Origin: Datnioides undecimradiatus
Lineage: Eukaryota > Chordata > Actinopteri > Lobotiformes > Datnioididae
Direction of reading: 5' to 3'
Length of the DNA: 64,000 bases
Assembly: GCA_008933995.1 (NCBI GenBank)
Contig: WARS01000034.1
Coordinates: forward strand, 5,672,207 to 5,736,206
Of the stretch, positions 34,202-48,300 are shown one piece after another (positions within the stretch are counted from its first letter, which is position 1; the number at the start of each line of letters is the position of its first letter). Both the position numbers and the translations under genes were made by a program. The notes under the pieces were generated by a model. It saw only the letters and a program-made list of their open reading frames with translations. It ran no database searches and was not told where the DNA came from.

Positions 34202-34611
34202 CATCAAGTGAGTTTAAGCGACGTAGCAGCTCGTCTTATATTGAGTGGAGCTGCTTTTCTAATTTCCTTAACGTTTTCTCTTCTGATACTTCTGTTCCAC
34301 CAGAGATGATGGGACCAGCTCAGCAGGACCAGAGGCTCTAGACACTTGACTCCTTCACATGTTGTTGATGAAGATGAGTTCCCCATCCCCATCAGAACAA
34401 ACTACCAGTTCTTTAAGTGGTTTCTCACCGAAGCAAACTATGAATATTACCAAGTTTTTAGCTTATTAAGACAAACTGAGCAAATATGATTTTCTCTTTA
34501 TTTTTTGTGATATCAAACTACAATGTTTCAATTAAACTACCTTTTTATATATGTTACCAAAAGGTGTCTGGAGCTTTAACCAGACTCGCAACTTCTCTAA
34601 TTATACTCAGC

Positions 34612-34617
34612 AATAAA
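34612..34617 (+). terminator. cd2: Candidate polyadenylation signal of cd2
   Basis: An AATAAA hexamer lies about 410 nt after the cd2 stop codon and is the first canonical one on the plus strand. The cleavage site itself cannot be fixed from the sequence. Confidence 0.5.
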
Positions 34618-35160
34618 AAGGTACTAAAAGTAGCTGCATCACCTAACAGTGATATGTTATGAAAATTAGGCCGTGGTGCTTACCACGAGTTGTTTGTGAA
34701 CTAAAGTTCTTTTAACCACCCAAAAAGTATTTACAGTTTGAGCTCAGAGAGTGAAACAAGTCATCACTCAGCTGATGAGTTGGGTTTACAGGCTTAATCT
34801 GTGACTGAACAAGGCATGGTCAGTTATCGTTTGTTGTGTTCAGCGGTTCTGGTCCCATCTATCTCCCAGACCGAGAGGAAACATTTCTAAACATGTCAAA
34901 CTGTTCCCTGCGTGTTATTTATACAGCGCCTCCTTTCACTCAAACCGAGTTCTGCTGCGGCTTTTAAGCAAACTACAGTTGAGATTCGGCAGCGCAGGTG
35001 TCGGCACAGACAATCTGTAATGGCTCTCAGTGCTCGATGGCGACCTCCATGCAACCTCAGAGACTTTAACATACTGCGTGGAGAGTCTGTGCTCCATCTT
35101 CTGCCCAAATGTTTTATGGTCACTGTTGAAACTGTCGAATATTTCACTTTTTCAACTTTA

Positions 35161-35164
35161 AAAA

Positions 35165-35207
<43 letters not shown>
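35161..35207. repeat. A13 plus (TA)n microsatellite
   Basis: Poly-A passes directly into a TA run of about 34 bp in the cd2-ptgfrn spacer. An old poly-A tail is a possible origin. Confidence 0.95.
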
Positions 35208-35211
<4 letters not shown>

Positions 35212-35927
35212 GCATTCTTCTGTTTCTTCTAATCTTATCTTCCACTCGACAGTTTCCCCAGGCAGGATGCGACACGAAGATATTGCGTGATATGCTCGCC
35301 ATTTCAGCGTGAGCCACGCTCAGGCTTCACCGCATCTTTTTACAGGAATGCAAACTGTGCATTTTATGTGCACCAATCGGTTTTTATCTGCCAGAACCGA
35401 TGAATAAAGAATGTTACGGTGGAACGGTTATGGTCATGTTTCACACACACAAACTTTGTGTGATTTGCGTTTAATGGTTTCCCTTCATCCTTTGCCTCTG
35501 ATTGGCTCCTTCGCCCCTTGTTCAGGCTCGTCCTGCAGGGTCGTCGGCCACTCGGACAAATCTCGTCTGTCCTATCAGGGAAAATCAGGATGATGATACG
35601 ATTACAGCGACAAACAGAAACCACGCAGCGGATTGTAGATTTATGCTGTTTCACCGTTGTTTTTCCAATGCAGCTGTTAAATATTTTTACCTGGTATTAA
35701 AATAAAAAGTGTGAATTATGATTCATCTTTTAAAAAACAACAACAACATAGGCATGGAAACAAATGTTTCACACCGCGTCATTTTATACCTCTGCAGCTC
35801 TGTAGCTCTGTGAAGCTCTCGTCAGGCACATATCCTGTGTTTTTTTTCACCGAAAATGTGTTTGTGGTTTCTGAGCATGGTGTTGAACTGTATGCGCTGC
35901 GCTGCTGAATGTGAGATGAGACTATCT

Positions 35928-35928
<1 letters not shown>

Positions 35929-35969
<41 letters not shown>
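35929..35969. repeat. (GT)20 microsatellite
   Basis: Pure GT run, followed by imperfect GT units to about 35990. Confidence 0.95.
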
Positions 35970-35974
<5 letters not shown>

Positions 35975-37781
35975 GCATGTGTGTGTGCGTGCCAGAGGCT
36001 TTCCTGTACTTGCAGCTTCATGACAACAGATAATTGTAACATATACTTATTTATTTGTCTCTGGTTTCATGCATTTGGAGTATACTTTAACGGATCATCA
36101 CCTGTTATTGCTTTGATTTTGCTGCAGATTGATGCACTGAAACGTAACACAAGATCCTGCACAGCAAAAAAAGTTATTAAATAGAACTGAGAGCATAATA
36201 AACTCAGAAATATGCTTTCCAGTGAATCATCTCTGCTTCATTTTACCATGCACCATGCGGGGTGCCCCGGGTCGGGGAGCACTAGATGCGTCGACACCCC
36301 ATCAACACATCAGCCAAGAGCCAAACAGCTGTAAATGCATTCTATGTGAATGTATGCAGCGCATCTAATTAGCACCTTGACTTTCAATTCTGATGCGGCT
36401 GGTCTCTGGGGAGTGTGGTTGTGTTTGTTCTCATGGGTTTTATTTATTTCTTTTGTTCTAGTTCTGAGTCCTCAGTTAATGACTCACCTGCTTTAGTGAT
36501 TTCACACAATATGACCGCGGGGTGGATCTAAAGGCAGACACGTCCACCAAACCACTCCACCCAGGTGTGTGCAAAATACAAAAAATAAATAGATAAATCA
36601 ATAAAAAAAATCCAATTTTCACATTTTTGATGTCTGCATTGACTCATTCTCTGCAATAGATGGCGGTATTGCTTCGTGTCTGCAAGTGCTAGTGAACAGC
36701 CGAGTCAGTCAGCTGGGATCGGGTTCATCTCAGCCTTTACACTTTGCTGTGTGTCGGCCTATGTGTATGATTTTTACTATTCACATTTTAGTCAATATAT
36801 GTATAATCTACCTTTCATAACTCAGATATCTATAAAAGACACATTCATGAGTTCTATGAGAAGATCAGAGCAGTTAGCTACATGTGAGGAACAGCTGTTT
36901 TAGAATATGCTACATGTCATAGTGATGATGTCAGAGTGATGATGATGATGGTGATGGTGAAAACCTACATTTGTAGATTCTCCTTAACCACCACCCGAGT
37001 CCAGATGTAAGGCTCAATGCGCTAATGAAACACAGGGAGCAGTATCCTGCAGCGGTGCTGTCGCCCTCTCTCTCTCTCTCTGCAGCCAGAAGATGGCGCT
37101 GCAGGCTCATGTTTCCTACCGGAGCGGAGTCCCGCACTAGTCCACGGTCTTAATTGTCCCAAATTCATGCAGGTTACACGGAGATTGCGTCCAGACATCA
37201 TATGTTTCACATTAACAGTCTTACAATGGAATTATAGCCTCTGCATACAATAAGGTGTTTCCAGCGTATCAGCTGTTTTTAACATTATATTCCACAGATT
37301 TGACCCGAACTTCCTCACCACTGCTACTGCTAACAGGGTTTTAAATACATAGACACAGACATATTTGGTCTTTTTAATATATATATATATATTTTACATA
37401 CTTTTATATACTTTTTATATGATATATATTTATAGAATAATCAAGATTTCACTTTATGTCATTAAGTTCCGAACAACTGTGCGTTTGTATATGAGACTGT
37501 ATTTTAAACTTGACTGTATTTGTCGTCTGTACAGTCACATTGTTTCCCTGCAGCTTTCCCCTTCTGATGCCGCTTTCTTGCAGTAAACAAGTGCGACGTG
37601 TAGAAGTGATTTAAGCCTGGTTTATCACCTGAATACATTACAAATACATATCTCAGGTGGCTGACCTTGACTGATCTCAAATAAAAGGCTGTTGGTCCAT
37701 TAAAACCTCATCCAGTGCCAGGAATCCACGACCTGGTTAATGACTGATAGGAGAGTAGAGCAGTAAGATAAAACTCTGTAT

Positions 37782-37782
<1 letters not shown>

Positions 37783-37821
<39 letters not shown>
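37783..37821. repeat. (GT)n microsatellite
   Basis: Uninterrupted GT run of about 39 bp. Confidence 0.95.
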
Positions 37822-37823
<2 letters not shown>

Positions 37824-39059
37824 ACAGTGTTTGAACAGATGTGTGAGGAACAGATGCGACTGCATTGAGACTCTGTACAGTTGTAGGTGAAACAATAACT
37901 GCTTGGCCTCCCTGCTGTGACTGTAGTTTTAAAAAGAGGAAGGTCACATGTATCAGACCCACCTGAAGATGTAACCTTTGACCGCTGAGGTTGCAAACCC
38001 GAACTTCTCACCTCCTCTGACTGGGAGGTGAACTTTGCCCTCCCTTGCTGGCTCTGTGTAAATACACAGCATGGGCCTGGCCACAGGACTGGAAGTGACA
38101 CTCGTGCATGTGTCAGCCTGGTTTAGAGGGCAGCCTGTGGGGCAAAAGGAAACTCTGGGGGAATATGGACTAACACCACTTACCCAGCTTTGTTAATCAA
38201 ATCCAACACACACCATGTTCTGGTTTTTAATTCCTCACACCAATAATATGAAATATGTAGTTTCAGAGCAAATATACAATCAGCTGTGTATTGCTGCAGT
38301 CTATTCAATATCCAGTTAGCTTTTGCTTTATATTATCTTTTAGATGCCACTGGTTCCATCAGGGTGGTTTGACATCATCAGTGGCTCATAATGGAAACCA
38401 GTAAAGTCACAGTTTTTAATGGTTTGCTGGTTTTACAGGAACCTGGTGCTCCAACTCAATTCAGAGTGAAGAGTTAGATCCAAATGACGTGGAGCTTTTG
38501 GTCTGCTGCCGTGCTTTGGTGTGCTATGCGTCGTCTGTTTGCAGGAGGTTATGTGACTGGCTGTTTAACTGATGGGATCTGGGTTCTTTCATATTTACTG
38601 GATTGACACAAAGGTATAAGTGTATTTTCCATAATGTTGAACTTTGCAGAGCTACTTATTTAAAAGCATTGGAGATCATATGAGGGAAGTAGAGTTCAGA
38701 CAGTAAAATATATTAAAATGCATTCTGGTCCCAAACCTCTGAGAGATTTATTGAGGAGCAGTCGCTTTGTAATTTAAATTTAATTTAACTATTCATCATA
38801 TCAGAGGTGGTCCACACAGACAATATGCTACATGTAATAAAGACTAATATCTGCACCATAAACCCTGTGACAGTGTGAGAAGGATACGTGAATGTCTCTC
38901 TCTCTCCACCTGGGACCTCCCCGCTTGCTACCACTCCTCCCCCAGCCCGTCACCTAACTTCCGGCCACTCTCTCTCCCCCCCCCACTCCCTCTCCTCAAT
39001 CAGACTCTCCCCTTCTCTATCAATCTCGTCCTCATTCCCTCACACACGCCAAACCGGAT

Positions 39060-39303
39060 CGGTGTCGGTGCGTGGATCATGGATTTGTGCTCGGTCTCAC
39101 TGGACTAGGAGTCACGGTGTTCGTCCGCTTTGCTCTGCGGCTCCGCCCGGTGCGTGCCGCGAACTGACTCTACACATCTGAGAGTTTTATTGGATTGAGC
39201 GACAGCAGCGGGAGAAGGCTGCTGCTATTCCACGCACAGGACAAAGAGACCGTGGGGAAATTAAGGAAGAATAAGATTGGAGTGGAAAAGGAAAAGGAAA
39301 AGC
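39060..39303 (+). promoter_or_regulatory. ptgfrn: Probable 5' UTR and promoter-proximal region of ptgfrn
   Basis: The stretch just before the ATG is locally CpG-richer than its flanks (about 39060-39240) and then turns purine-rich (GGAAAAGGAAAAGC) up to the ATG at 39304. This fits a 5' untranslated exon. I see no TATA box at a convincing distance and cannot place the start of transcription. Confidence 0.4.
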
Positions 39304-39355
39304 ATGAATATGGAGAAGTGTCTCCTCGCCTTCGCGTTTGGTTTGTCAATGCTCG
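39304..39355 (+). CDS. ptgfrn: ptgfrn exon 1, signal peptide
   Basis: The exon codes for MNMEKCLLAFAFGLSMLG and ends phase 1 at CTCG|GTAAG. With the first residues of exon 2 (GCLA) this gives a signal peptide of about 22 residues, cut before RVVTV, which corresponds to the mature start of human PTGFRN. A second in-frame ATG two codons downstream could also be used. Confidence 0.83.
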
Positions 39356-42300
39356 GTAAGAAGGTTTCTCTCTGCTTGACTGTTAATGGATAATTAACTC
39401 CGATGCATGTCGGCATTTTCATCAGAAGCAGATCCTACTGAACTCCGTTTAGAAATCATCCAATTGAATATTACTTGCTTTTCCGCACATGTACCGCCTT
39501 TCAGAGAGATCGGTTCAAAGTGTTTATATTTTCAACTCCCACTAACGATTTCGGCATATATCAATCCTTGTTACAGCACTTCTTTTTAATACATTTGGAA
39601 CCTTTTCAACTGGCTCACTCTGCTAGCTGCTGCCAAGCTCTGTTTATCTTGATGGGGGAAGTTCCTGAGTTTAACTAGCAAACAGATTCAAAAAGTTGAG
39701 ATTTAAGTGTAAAAGAAGTGTGGATTGGTTGATTAGATCATGCCGAATTTAAGATTCGATCTAAGACATTGAAAATCAATAATTTGGTTGTGTTTTAAGC
39801 ATGTTTGCATGAGAATACGGACTGAAATGCTAAAATGCTATGTTGTCAAACGGGGTCTGGCGCTATAGGCAGTGCCTTTGAGGGTGAAATGCACTTATCA
39901 GTATCATTTCTCCCTTTTAATTGTGGTTGGTTGGACATATTGAATTTCTGTTTCACCAAATGTGTTGAATTCATTTCATATTATTACATCACGTGAGCAA
40001 CTTTCCCCCATTGACTAAAATGGAAAAAAATCAGAATGTAATAAGATGTGTTTCCTCCCATCGACCTCTCATTATCCCAGAGGTCTGTACTTCCACTGAG
40101 ACTGATAGGCCAACATGAGGTGACCAGATCCAACAAGGTCCCATCAGGGGGCCTGGAAGTCAAACCAGGCTTGCCATCGTGATTAACCTCATTATTTGCC
40201 TTGTATTCGTACCAGAGTCAAACCAGGCTGACTAATTATCCAATAGGTTTAAACCAGGGCCAGGCGAGTGCTTAGTCATTAGGCTGGCATACACCACAGG
40301 GACAAACCAGGGCTTGTTCATTGGCCTACCTCAGGGCCAAACAAGCTAAACAGGGCTTACCAACATCGAGGTTGCCATATGTTTATGGGCATAACAGTGA
40401 ATGTCATAGAGAGTGAAAGTGTTCGAGAGAGAGAGAGAGAGAGGGAGAGAGAGGGACTTGGCTTAAATTAGTGCAGTGTAAGATGATCAAATGTCTCCAG
40501 CACTCCTGTGGCGTGCGTGAGTGTGGGAGAGAGTGTGTTGTGAAGCCGCAGATTGGAAAGCAGTCCTAGTGTACCGGCTAAACTGAACATGAACAATCGA
40601 GAACTTCTCGCCCAAACCCAGACAGAGAACACAGACAGGGTCAGGTTAGGGTTACACTCACAAAAGCATGTGATAAGTTGCGGGTTGTCGGGGACATACA
40701 TGAATATTCAAACTCCCAACGGGATGAAATCGACTTAACTGTCACCACCAGACTTCCAGTTTTTAATACAACAGCCCATAGAGTGTTTTGTTTAATTGCA
40801 GTGTATCTGTTTCTGTTTTGTTTGCTGCTCATATTGGTTTGTTACGACCCCCGGGTTGTTGTTGTTGTGGTGTCTGTGAGTGTATGACGGGCTACAGCTC
40901 GTTGGGTTAATTGACTGACTGGAGGATTGACTGCCGGCCTCCGAGCACGCCATTTAAAGGCCACTTCCTGCGGGCTCTCTTTCCAATCTCGACTTCCAGC
41001 CTGTCAGCAAAGTTCAGTCGGAGAGAAATGAATCTTAAATAAATCTTAAAGAGATCACAAAGTCTTTATTCCAACTGGTACTTGGAAGTTGTGAAGAGGG
41101 GAGTCTTTGTTTTCATGCCAGACCAGGGTTTCCCCCCACATAAGCGAGGCTCCTCCGGAATGGTCCAGGATAGGAACATCCATGTCGTGAAGCAAATGCC
41201 GGTGTTGTGTGTCCAGAATATTGCACTTGGCTACATCTCTGATTCTCTGCGATGTACTGAGTTTGGCATTGAAAGCCGCCTTCAGCTTGGCAAGCCGTTG
41301 AAGACCAGCTAGGTTAGTCATTTAGGTAGGCAGGAAAGTGTTGGGGTACCTCTACAGCAACTCATTTCAGCTTTCCTGCATGTGAGATGACTATTTTTGT
41401 TTGTCTCCCTTTGTACTGTGTACTTTTCATGCTCAGTGTGAAGTAACATGTAATATGTTACCTTTTGTGTTGTGGTAACTGCACCGCACATTTGGGTCGA
41501 GTCACCTGTGGGTTGCTGCTTCGGTGCAAGTTGGCAACATTTGAGCGCAGTGGTTGAACAACAGTGTTAACACCTTGTGCCGTGGTTGTTGTAGTCCACT
41601 TTTGGTGAGACGTAGTTACTTCAAGTAACTTAATCTCAGTGTTTTGGGTGTGGCCTTCCACTAGCCCACATTAATAGGTATTATCTTATCTAATCTAGTT
41701 TAGTGAATGTTTGTCTTGATGGATGGATCTTGTGTCCATCAAATGGGACCAAATTTAAAACACGTGTCCTCACTTTAACCCTTGGGTTTATGAGTTTTTC
41801 TAGATTCATGAATGAAATACCACAGGTAGCCAGTTGTTGGTGAAGGTTGAACAGACTCAAAACTGAGTGTAGACACTGACGACTCAATCAACACACTGGT
41901 GTAAACCTACTTATTTTGGTGATTCTAGGCTAAACATCTTCTGGCTGCAGCTTCATGTTTGCTGCTGCACAGATGTGAGAGTGATATCAATCTTCTTAAG
42001 AAGAACTGAAAGTCTTTTCCCTCTTTTATCTCCTCCATCATAGTTTTCACCTCTTTAATCATTCATCTGATGCCCACTGAGGCTCATCATGTGGTTGCGC
42101 TCCATTGGGAACCACGGCACCAGGAGTTGGCAAGTTTTGAATAGACTGACTTGTTGGGGAGTTTAACAGAGTCCAAATCGAGTTAACCTCGGCCTCAGCG
42201 GTGCAGGAATGTGGTCCAGATCCATCAACGGCAGGGGGTTATGCCCTCTATGAGCACTCATGTCACCATGTCACACTGTTCATTTTTGTGATTCTTGACT

Positions 42301-45300
42301 TGCCGTTCCTGACTGGTAAACATCCTGGGTATCTTTAGGCTCCATCAGAAGTTCAGCCTCCATTCCAGTTGGGACAGGCAGGCTTAAAACTGAGTTTGAA
42401 GGAAACAGCTGTGCAAAATTAAGGTTTTGTACCATAAGATGGATGATAATTTGTATTAATCTAGGATATTTAATAATTATCTTGAGGAAACTATTAGAAT
42501 TTTAAATGCTGAAGACTTTTTAGAACTGCAGACAAACCTGCAGGTCTTCATTATACTGCGTTTTTCTTTTGCTGTTCCTCTTTGATATCATAGCTGTTAT
42601 AATAACATTGCAGCTTTCACACTCAGAGAAGTGAGGAAACCATCAGTGTCTAGTGTGAAGCTAAAGATGAAGTAAAGCCCTGACCAAACAATAAACACTC
42701 CCAGTTACTTGTTACTTTTAAAAGCAGAGAAGCCAGTGGGTAGGCTCACGCACGACACCAGGCTACCTGCCAAAAGCAGAAGTATTGATGGACCATAAAA
42801 GCACAAGACCTGTCTGTGAAGCACTTTTTTTTTTAAACCACAGCTGATCCAGATACAGATTTAACTTTTCTTAAAAAGCAGACTTTGCAAATCTGTAACG
42901 GTGACTAAGAACCTAAATAAAATACAGCATGTAATGAATTAAAAAGTGATGGCTTCCAGTTAATAAGGCACCTTTTTAAACTAATACGAGGACGGTTGAG
43001 GAGATATAAGGTATGAAAATACTCAAGACATACACGAAACACAATCATCATTATAGTTGTAATGTCAGGTAAATATGGTTAAATGGAAGAGTACCATAGT
43101 GAATGTGTTCCAAGAAACAATGACTCTTCTATACATGTCTTACATTTATGGCAAATTAGCAGTATGTGGCGTTGAATTTGATGAAATTAGTGGACAAGTA
43201 AACACACCATTATAACTAAAAGCTAGTTTCTTAGTTAGCAGTGCAGCTAGCATTCCTTCAAGTTGACTCTGTCTGATGTAGGGCAGCTTGACAGTGCCAG
43301 TCCAAAGCTTTTGTGAAAGCTGTGTAAGCCTCAAAGTCTCCTGGTGCTCCAAGTTTCTGGTCCAGTTCTGGTAATACCTCTTATGTCTGAATCCAGATCC
43401 ATCATCAGTGCAGATAGTGATCAGGTGTTTGATATGACATGATTGATCAAGTTTCAGAGATGAATCCATGCCATAGTGAATCCGAGAGTTGAAGAACTGG
43501 AATCTTTATCAGGAGAGGAAAATGTTGGCCCTTAGAACAGTGTTATCTTAAGTTAATTGATGTTTTTCATCATTCCAAGCCAATTATCAATTCTGCATAT
43601 TAATAGGATTCTTACTGATTTTCCTTGCAGGGAAGAATAGACCTTCAGTGTCAGCCCAGCTGTTTTATCATCCAGGAGTCTGAACAGGGTGTAGAAATCA
43701 GAGAAATGAGGAAAATATTTGCACAGCTTTTGTTTTCATATAGGTTTTTCAGTCAGAGATGGATCTGTTAAGCCCTCCGTATGGCGCTTATGTTATTAGA
43801 ATAGCAATGCTTAGTTGGGAAGCAGTGGCACTCATGTATGGAGTGTCAAATACATGGCATTCTTGGAATTTAAGCCCATGTAGCTTAGGAAGATGTTTCA
43901 GCACATTGCAGGTGTTTCCACCCTACATTACAACTAGTCAGGGGTCTTCGTTGTCACCATGACTCCTTCGTGTTGGAGTTCCCAGCAGAGCAGACACACG
44001 AGTTTGAAAGTCATTGTTCTGCAATGTGCAGCTGTCAAATCAAGCCGCAATCCATAGAAAGAATCGATATATTTGATCCCGATGGACCTGACAACTCAAA
44101 CCGGTTCTCAACTGGAACCATTTCTCGAGTTCCATCCCCAAACAAAACCAATGCTCAGTGGCCAGTGCTATAAAAATCCCAAGCTATAATAGACCCTAGT
44201 TTTCCTTTTAACCAAGGCAAATGTCTCGACGGAAGCACCGGTGCACTAACTTTGACTCAATCAAATGTCTAAAGTTGGCAAAAGGGAGCATTGTATTGTG
44301 CCAATAAACACAATGTGTCCAACTGTAATTTATTCGAATTCCTATCATAAACAAACAACTGGATTTACTGTCTCCATGTTACCTTTATTTAAGCCGAGGC
44401 TGGAATTTGGAATGCAGAGGCTCACGGCCAAATTTCACCAAACAGGCTGCAAAGCGAACAGTGAGCCGACCAACTCGGCTCAGTCAGGCGCTGCCGTGTT
44501 GCTACACGCTCCACTCAGTTGGAATGTCATCACAGTTTTAACACTCAACTTTTACTTTGAGTAAAAATTTAAAGCAGGTGGGTTGATCTGATGGAACCAA
44601 AGAGTGCAGTATAACAACTAAACAGTATTAAATGTATCACGGTTGGTGGAAACTAACTTAGAGAGTCACTTTTATAAATAAATCCCGCTCTCCACTCTGG
44701 TTTCGGCTCTTGGTGACTCTTGGAGATCTTCTGGTGTGCTGACGTAAGCAGTGGTTGGTGCAAAATCATGTGAGAATGAGTGTGTGTGCAGAGAGGCATC
44801 ATGGAGAAGTGAAATTCAGGTTTTTCCACCATCCACTGTCACCATCGATACCACTTAAGTTTACACAAGTTGCAACAAGTCCTGTGTGTTTGTAGCAACT
44901 CAAAACAGTTTGATTATACTTGTCACTTAATACTGAACTTGAGTTATTTCATTGGATTTTTTAATATTCTCTTCATCCGAAAGGTGGCTGCTTGGCCCGG
45001 GTGGTGACAGTGTCTTCTGGTCCGTTAATTCGGGTGGAGGGTCAGCCGGTCTCCATCAGATGCGATGTCACTGAGTATGGGGGACCTCGTGAGCAGGTGA
45101 GTGTCCTTTACATCTAAATATCTCATCTTTATGTGGGGTCATTCTGTAAACCTGGATAGCTCTCAGTCAAAGAAGCCCCGCCCCTTAATTCTGCATAACT
45201 TTAGGTCGTAATTGAATTTAAAGGAGTGAGCTCTATATAATTTCAGCACTGTGCAGTCATCATGAATGGGGAAACTAGCTCTAGAGACCAAAACGGTTGT

Positions 45301-48300
45301 TTGTACCAGACTGCAAGCATGTTTATTTCTGTTGTAAAGTTGAGCATTTTAACATAGGGGTCTATGGGGATCGACTGGAGGCTGTAGTAACACCAGAGAA
45401 CATCTCCTTCTCTTTCTCTGGGTTTATCACCATACCAGAACAAACAGGTGGGCTACAGGAGGGGTAGAACGAGGGGAGATTGTCCACTATTGTATATGTC
45501 CACCGATTGCCAGTAGCCATCTATGGCAACTAAGCAAATAAGTCTATGTGTGGGGAAATGCTGACATGAATATGGCATGTGTTGGTATTCTGTTTTGACA
45601 AGCATGGAGGGACTTTACAATGGATCATGACATAGTTAGCATAGTTAGCTGATGTACTAAACACACCAGGACATTGATGTTGGTCAGTCATTATTACCCC
45701 ACTCTGTCCTGCAGGACTTCGAGTGGATGATGTCCAGGGATAGTGGGCAGAGAATAAAGATCATCTCCACCTTTGATGCCAGCTACTCCCACCCGTCGCT
45801 CAGCAAGCGCGTGGCGTCTGGCGACATCTCAGTGCTGCGGCTCCGGGACAACGAGGTGGAGCTGAAGATAGCAGAGGTGAAGGAGCTGGACGCCGGTTTC
45901 TACTGGTGCCAAACACCGAGCACGGACTCCGTCATCAGTGGCAACTACGAAGCTCAAGTCCAGCTCACTGGTACGGGAGAGGTGTGCATATGTGTGTGTG
46001 TTGGTTTTTGATGAAAAATGAAATATAATACTTATAGCATGTAAAGCTGACCAGGGTGAGCTGACATAACTGTGTTTTACACTGTGTTTGGTTTTGTATG
46101 AGGCTAGCTGGCCATAATGGTTCATTTAACAGCTATCCCCATGACTTACTAATGCTCCACTGACCGTGCATATATTCTCACACACACACACACACGCAGA
46201 CGCACACAGACACCTGCTGGTTTTAGACAATTACTGGCTTATAATTTGGCTTTCGCACACACACTTCAGCACGCTCATACGCTGACTCTCGTGGCGGGGA
46301 CCAGATGTCAGGTGGGAGTACTTGGCTTGTGTCACACGAGGTCCACGGAGAGAGAGAGAAAGAGTACAGTTACATACAAAGTCTGAGAGAAGAATAAAAA
46401 TATCTGATATGACATAATGTTCAACAGTTCAGGTATCAGCTAGTTCATAAATACACTTTGCTGCTACTTCGGCGCAATTCCCATTCCATTGCATGTGAAA
46501 TCTGCAACTCAGCATTATTTGCATTATTACTTAATCTGCAGACTGTCTTTTTCCAATATTAAAATAGCTTCTGAGAAAACTGCCATCATACTTTGCCAGC
46601 GCCATAAGTCTAAACCCCCAAATATTCAGTTAACTATCGCGCAAAACAAAGAAAAGTAAGAAAAGGTTTTGTGCAGTTTTTGCACTATTTTCCCTTGAAA
46701 ACGAGCGATTATGACAATATGAAATATTAACCACGGGCCTCATCCACTGATCGGAACTAGCTAGCACCGCCTCAAGCTGGCGTCCCTAAAGACGAACCTC
46801 ATATAAAAAAGTCAAATTGGTGCATCTGACGTTCTGCCTCTTTTGCTGTTAATGCAGAATTGTTAATGCAGTACTCTGACTCCAGTTCATGCACTTAATA
46901 CCTGACTGGGAAACCTAATGTGTGACGTCACCGGATCTCTTCGCATTCTTCAAGAACATCTACACTCCACGGGGAAAATGCAGTATAACTATATCCCGGT
47001 TGCTCAGATCATCTCCCGTCCTTGCTGTGTGCAGTTTTAATTTGGACTGCATTCTGACACAGAAACAGGAAAAGGGAGAAATCTCAATTCAGCGTTTTCC
47101 TTTTGAATTTAATTGGGTTTTCCTCCTCACAGTCATCCAGTAATTACACACGTTTTTTTTGGCAACCGCATCGGCTAAAGTCCACTGTTAACCCGAGCCA
47201 AAACACACATGACATCGCTCATTTAGAGACGACACACGCCAAAGGTTTTCGGGCACAACCTTTATGCCGCGAACACCTCAAACGTGCAAGATGAAGTCGC
47301 AGAGCGGGATTGTCTGACAGCAGGTTAGTTAGCTGCATAATGCACCATCATGTTCAGCTGCTCTCTGCCTCCCCGCGCGGCTCCCCAGACACCTTGTTAA
47401 ATTTAGACCTGAATTAACTAGGCAGCTCTGTTTATGTGCCAGGGAGCCTGTGTTGTGTGCATGTAAAGCATATAGTGAGCAGTGTATGCATTTTGTAGTG
47501 TGTGACGATGGAGGGGGGTGAGGGGTGGGGTGTTTATGTGTGTGTGAACGACACTGTCAGTTGTTAACAGAGATGATGGGTTGGATTCGCTGCCGGAGGG
47601 TCTATACCAGTCGAGACTTGCGCGCCGCGTTCATCAGCGCTCACAGTCCCATGAACACACACACACGCACACACACACTGCTCCCATCGCCCCACTGAGG
47701 CTGTTTGGTTATGTAAGAAGCAAGTGAAGCACAGGTCGCTGAGGGTTTGAAAACTCCTTTCAGGCTAATTTTAATTGATAGAGCAAAACGCAGATTATTC
47801 GTCCTGCCTTCATTATCTGCCACAGACACTCACATCACTGCAGCCCGGCAGCAGCGTTTCCTCTACAGCCTCATTGGTGTCCAGCACTGTCCTGTACTGG
47901 TATCCACACTGTATACTTATCCAAAAGATTCCAGTGAAAGTACTTAAACTCAAAACGCACGGAGACATCGTGCACGACTCCTGGAGTCGGAGCAGATGAA
48001 TCTTGGCAGGCACTGTTCTCACTTTAATTGATCTCGTAGGCGTCTAAATATGTTTCAATCCACCTGCCAGATTCAGACTACAAGCTCAGCCAGGTACAGG
48101 TAGATGAAGAGGAATTGGCCTCGGTTGTGTTCCGCAGTTAACGACAATCATCGTCCAATCACCTCATTCGGGACATCCCCAAAAGACTAGTGTGTCAGAA
48201 CTAGATGAAGCCAAAGAAGTGGACGTGACGTCACCAAGAGGTGTCTAAGGAGTGACTGCGTCACCATCTTGGTAGTCGGAACGTCGCCCAACTCCCGGCG

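Larger units (their letters stand above)
34202..39303. other. Spacer between cd2 and ptgfrn
   Basis: 5.1 kb with the cd2 3' UTR at the left and the ptgfrn promoter at the right. It contains A/TA, GT and AT-rich simple repeats and a short GAT-rich stretch (36933-36960). No gene is recognised. Confidence 0.55.
39356..44983 (+). other. ptgfrn intron 1
   Basis: 5.6 kb. It holds irregular repeats built on a CAAACCAGG core (40090-40350), a GA tract (40425-40455) and a partial foldback repeat (41921-42000). No exon is seen. Confidence 0.6.
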
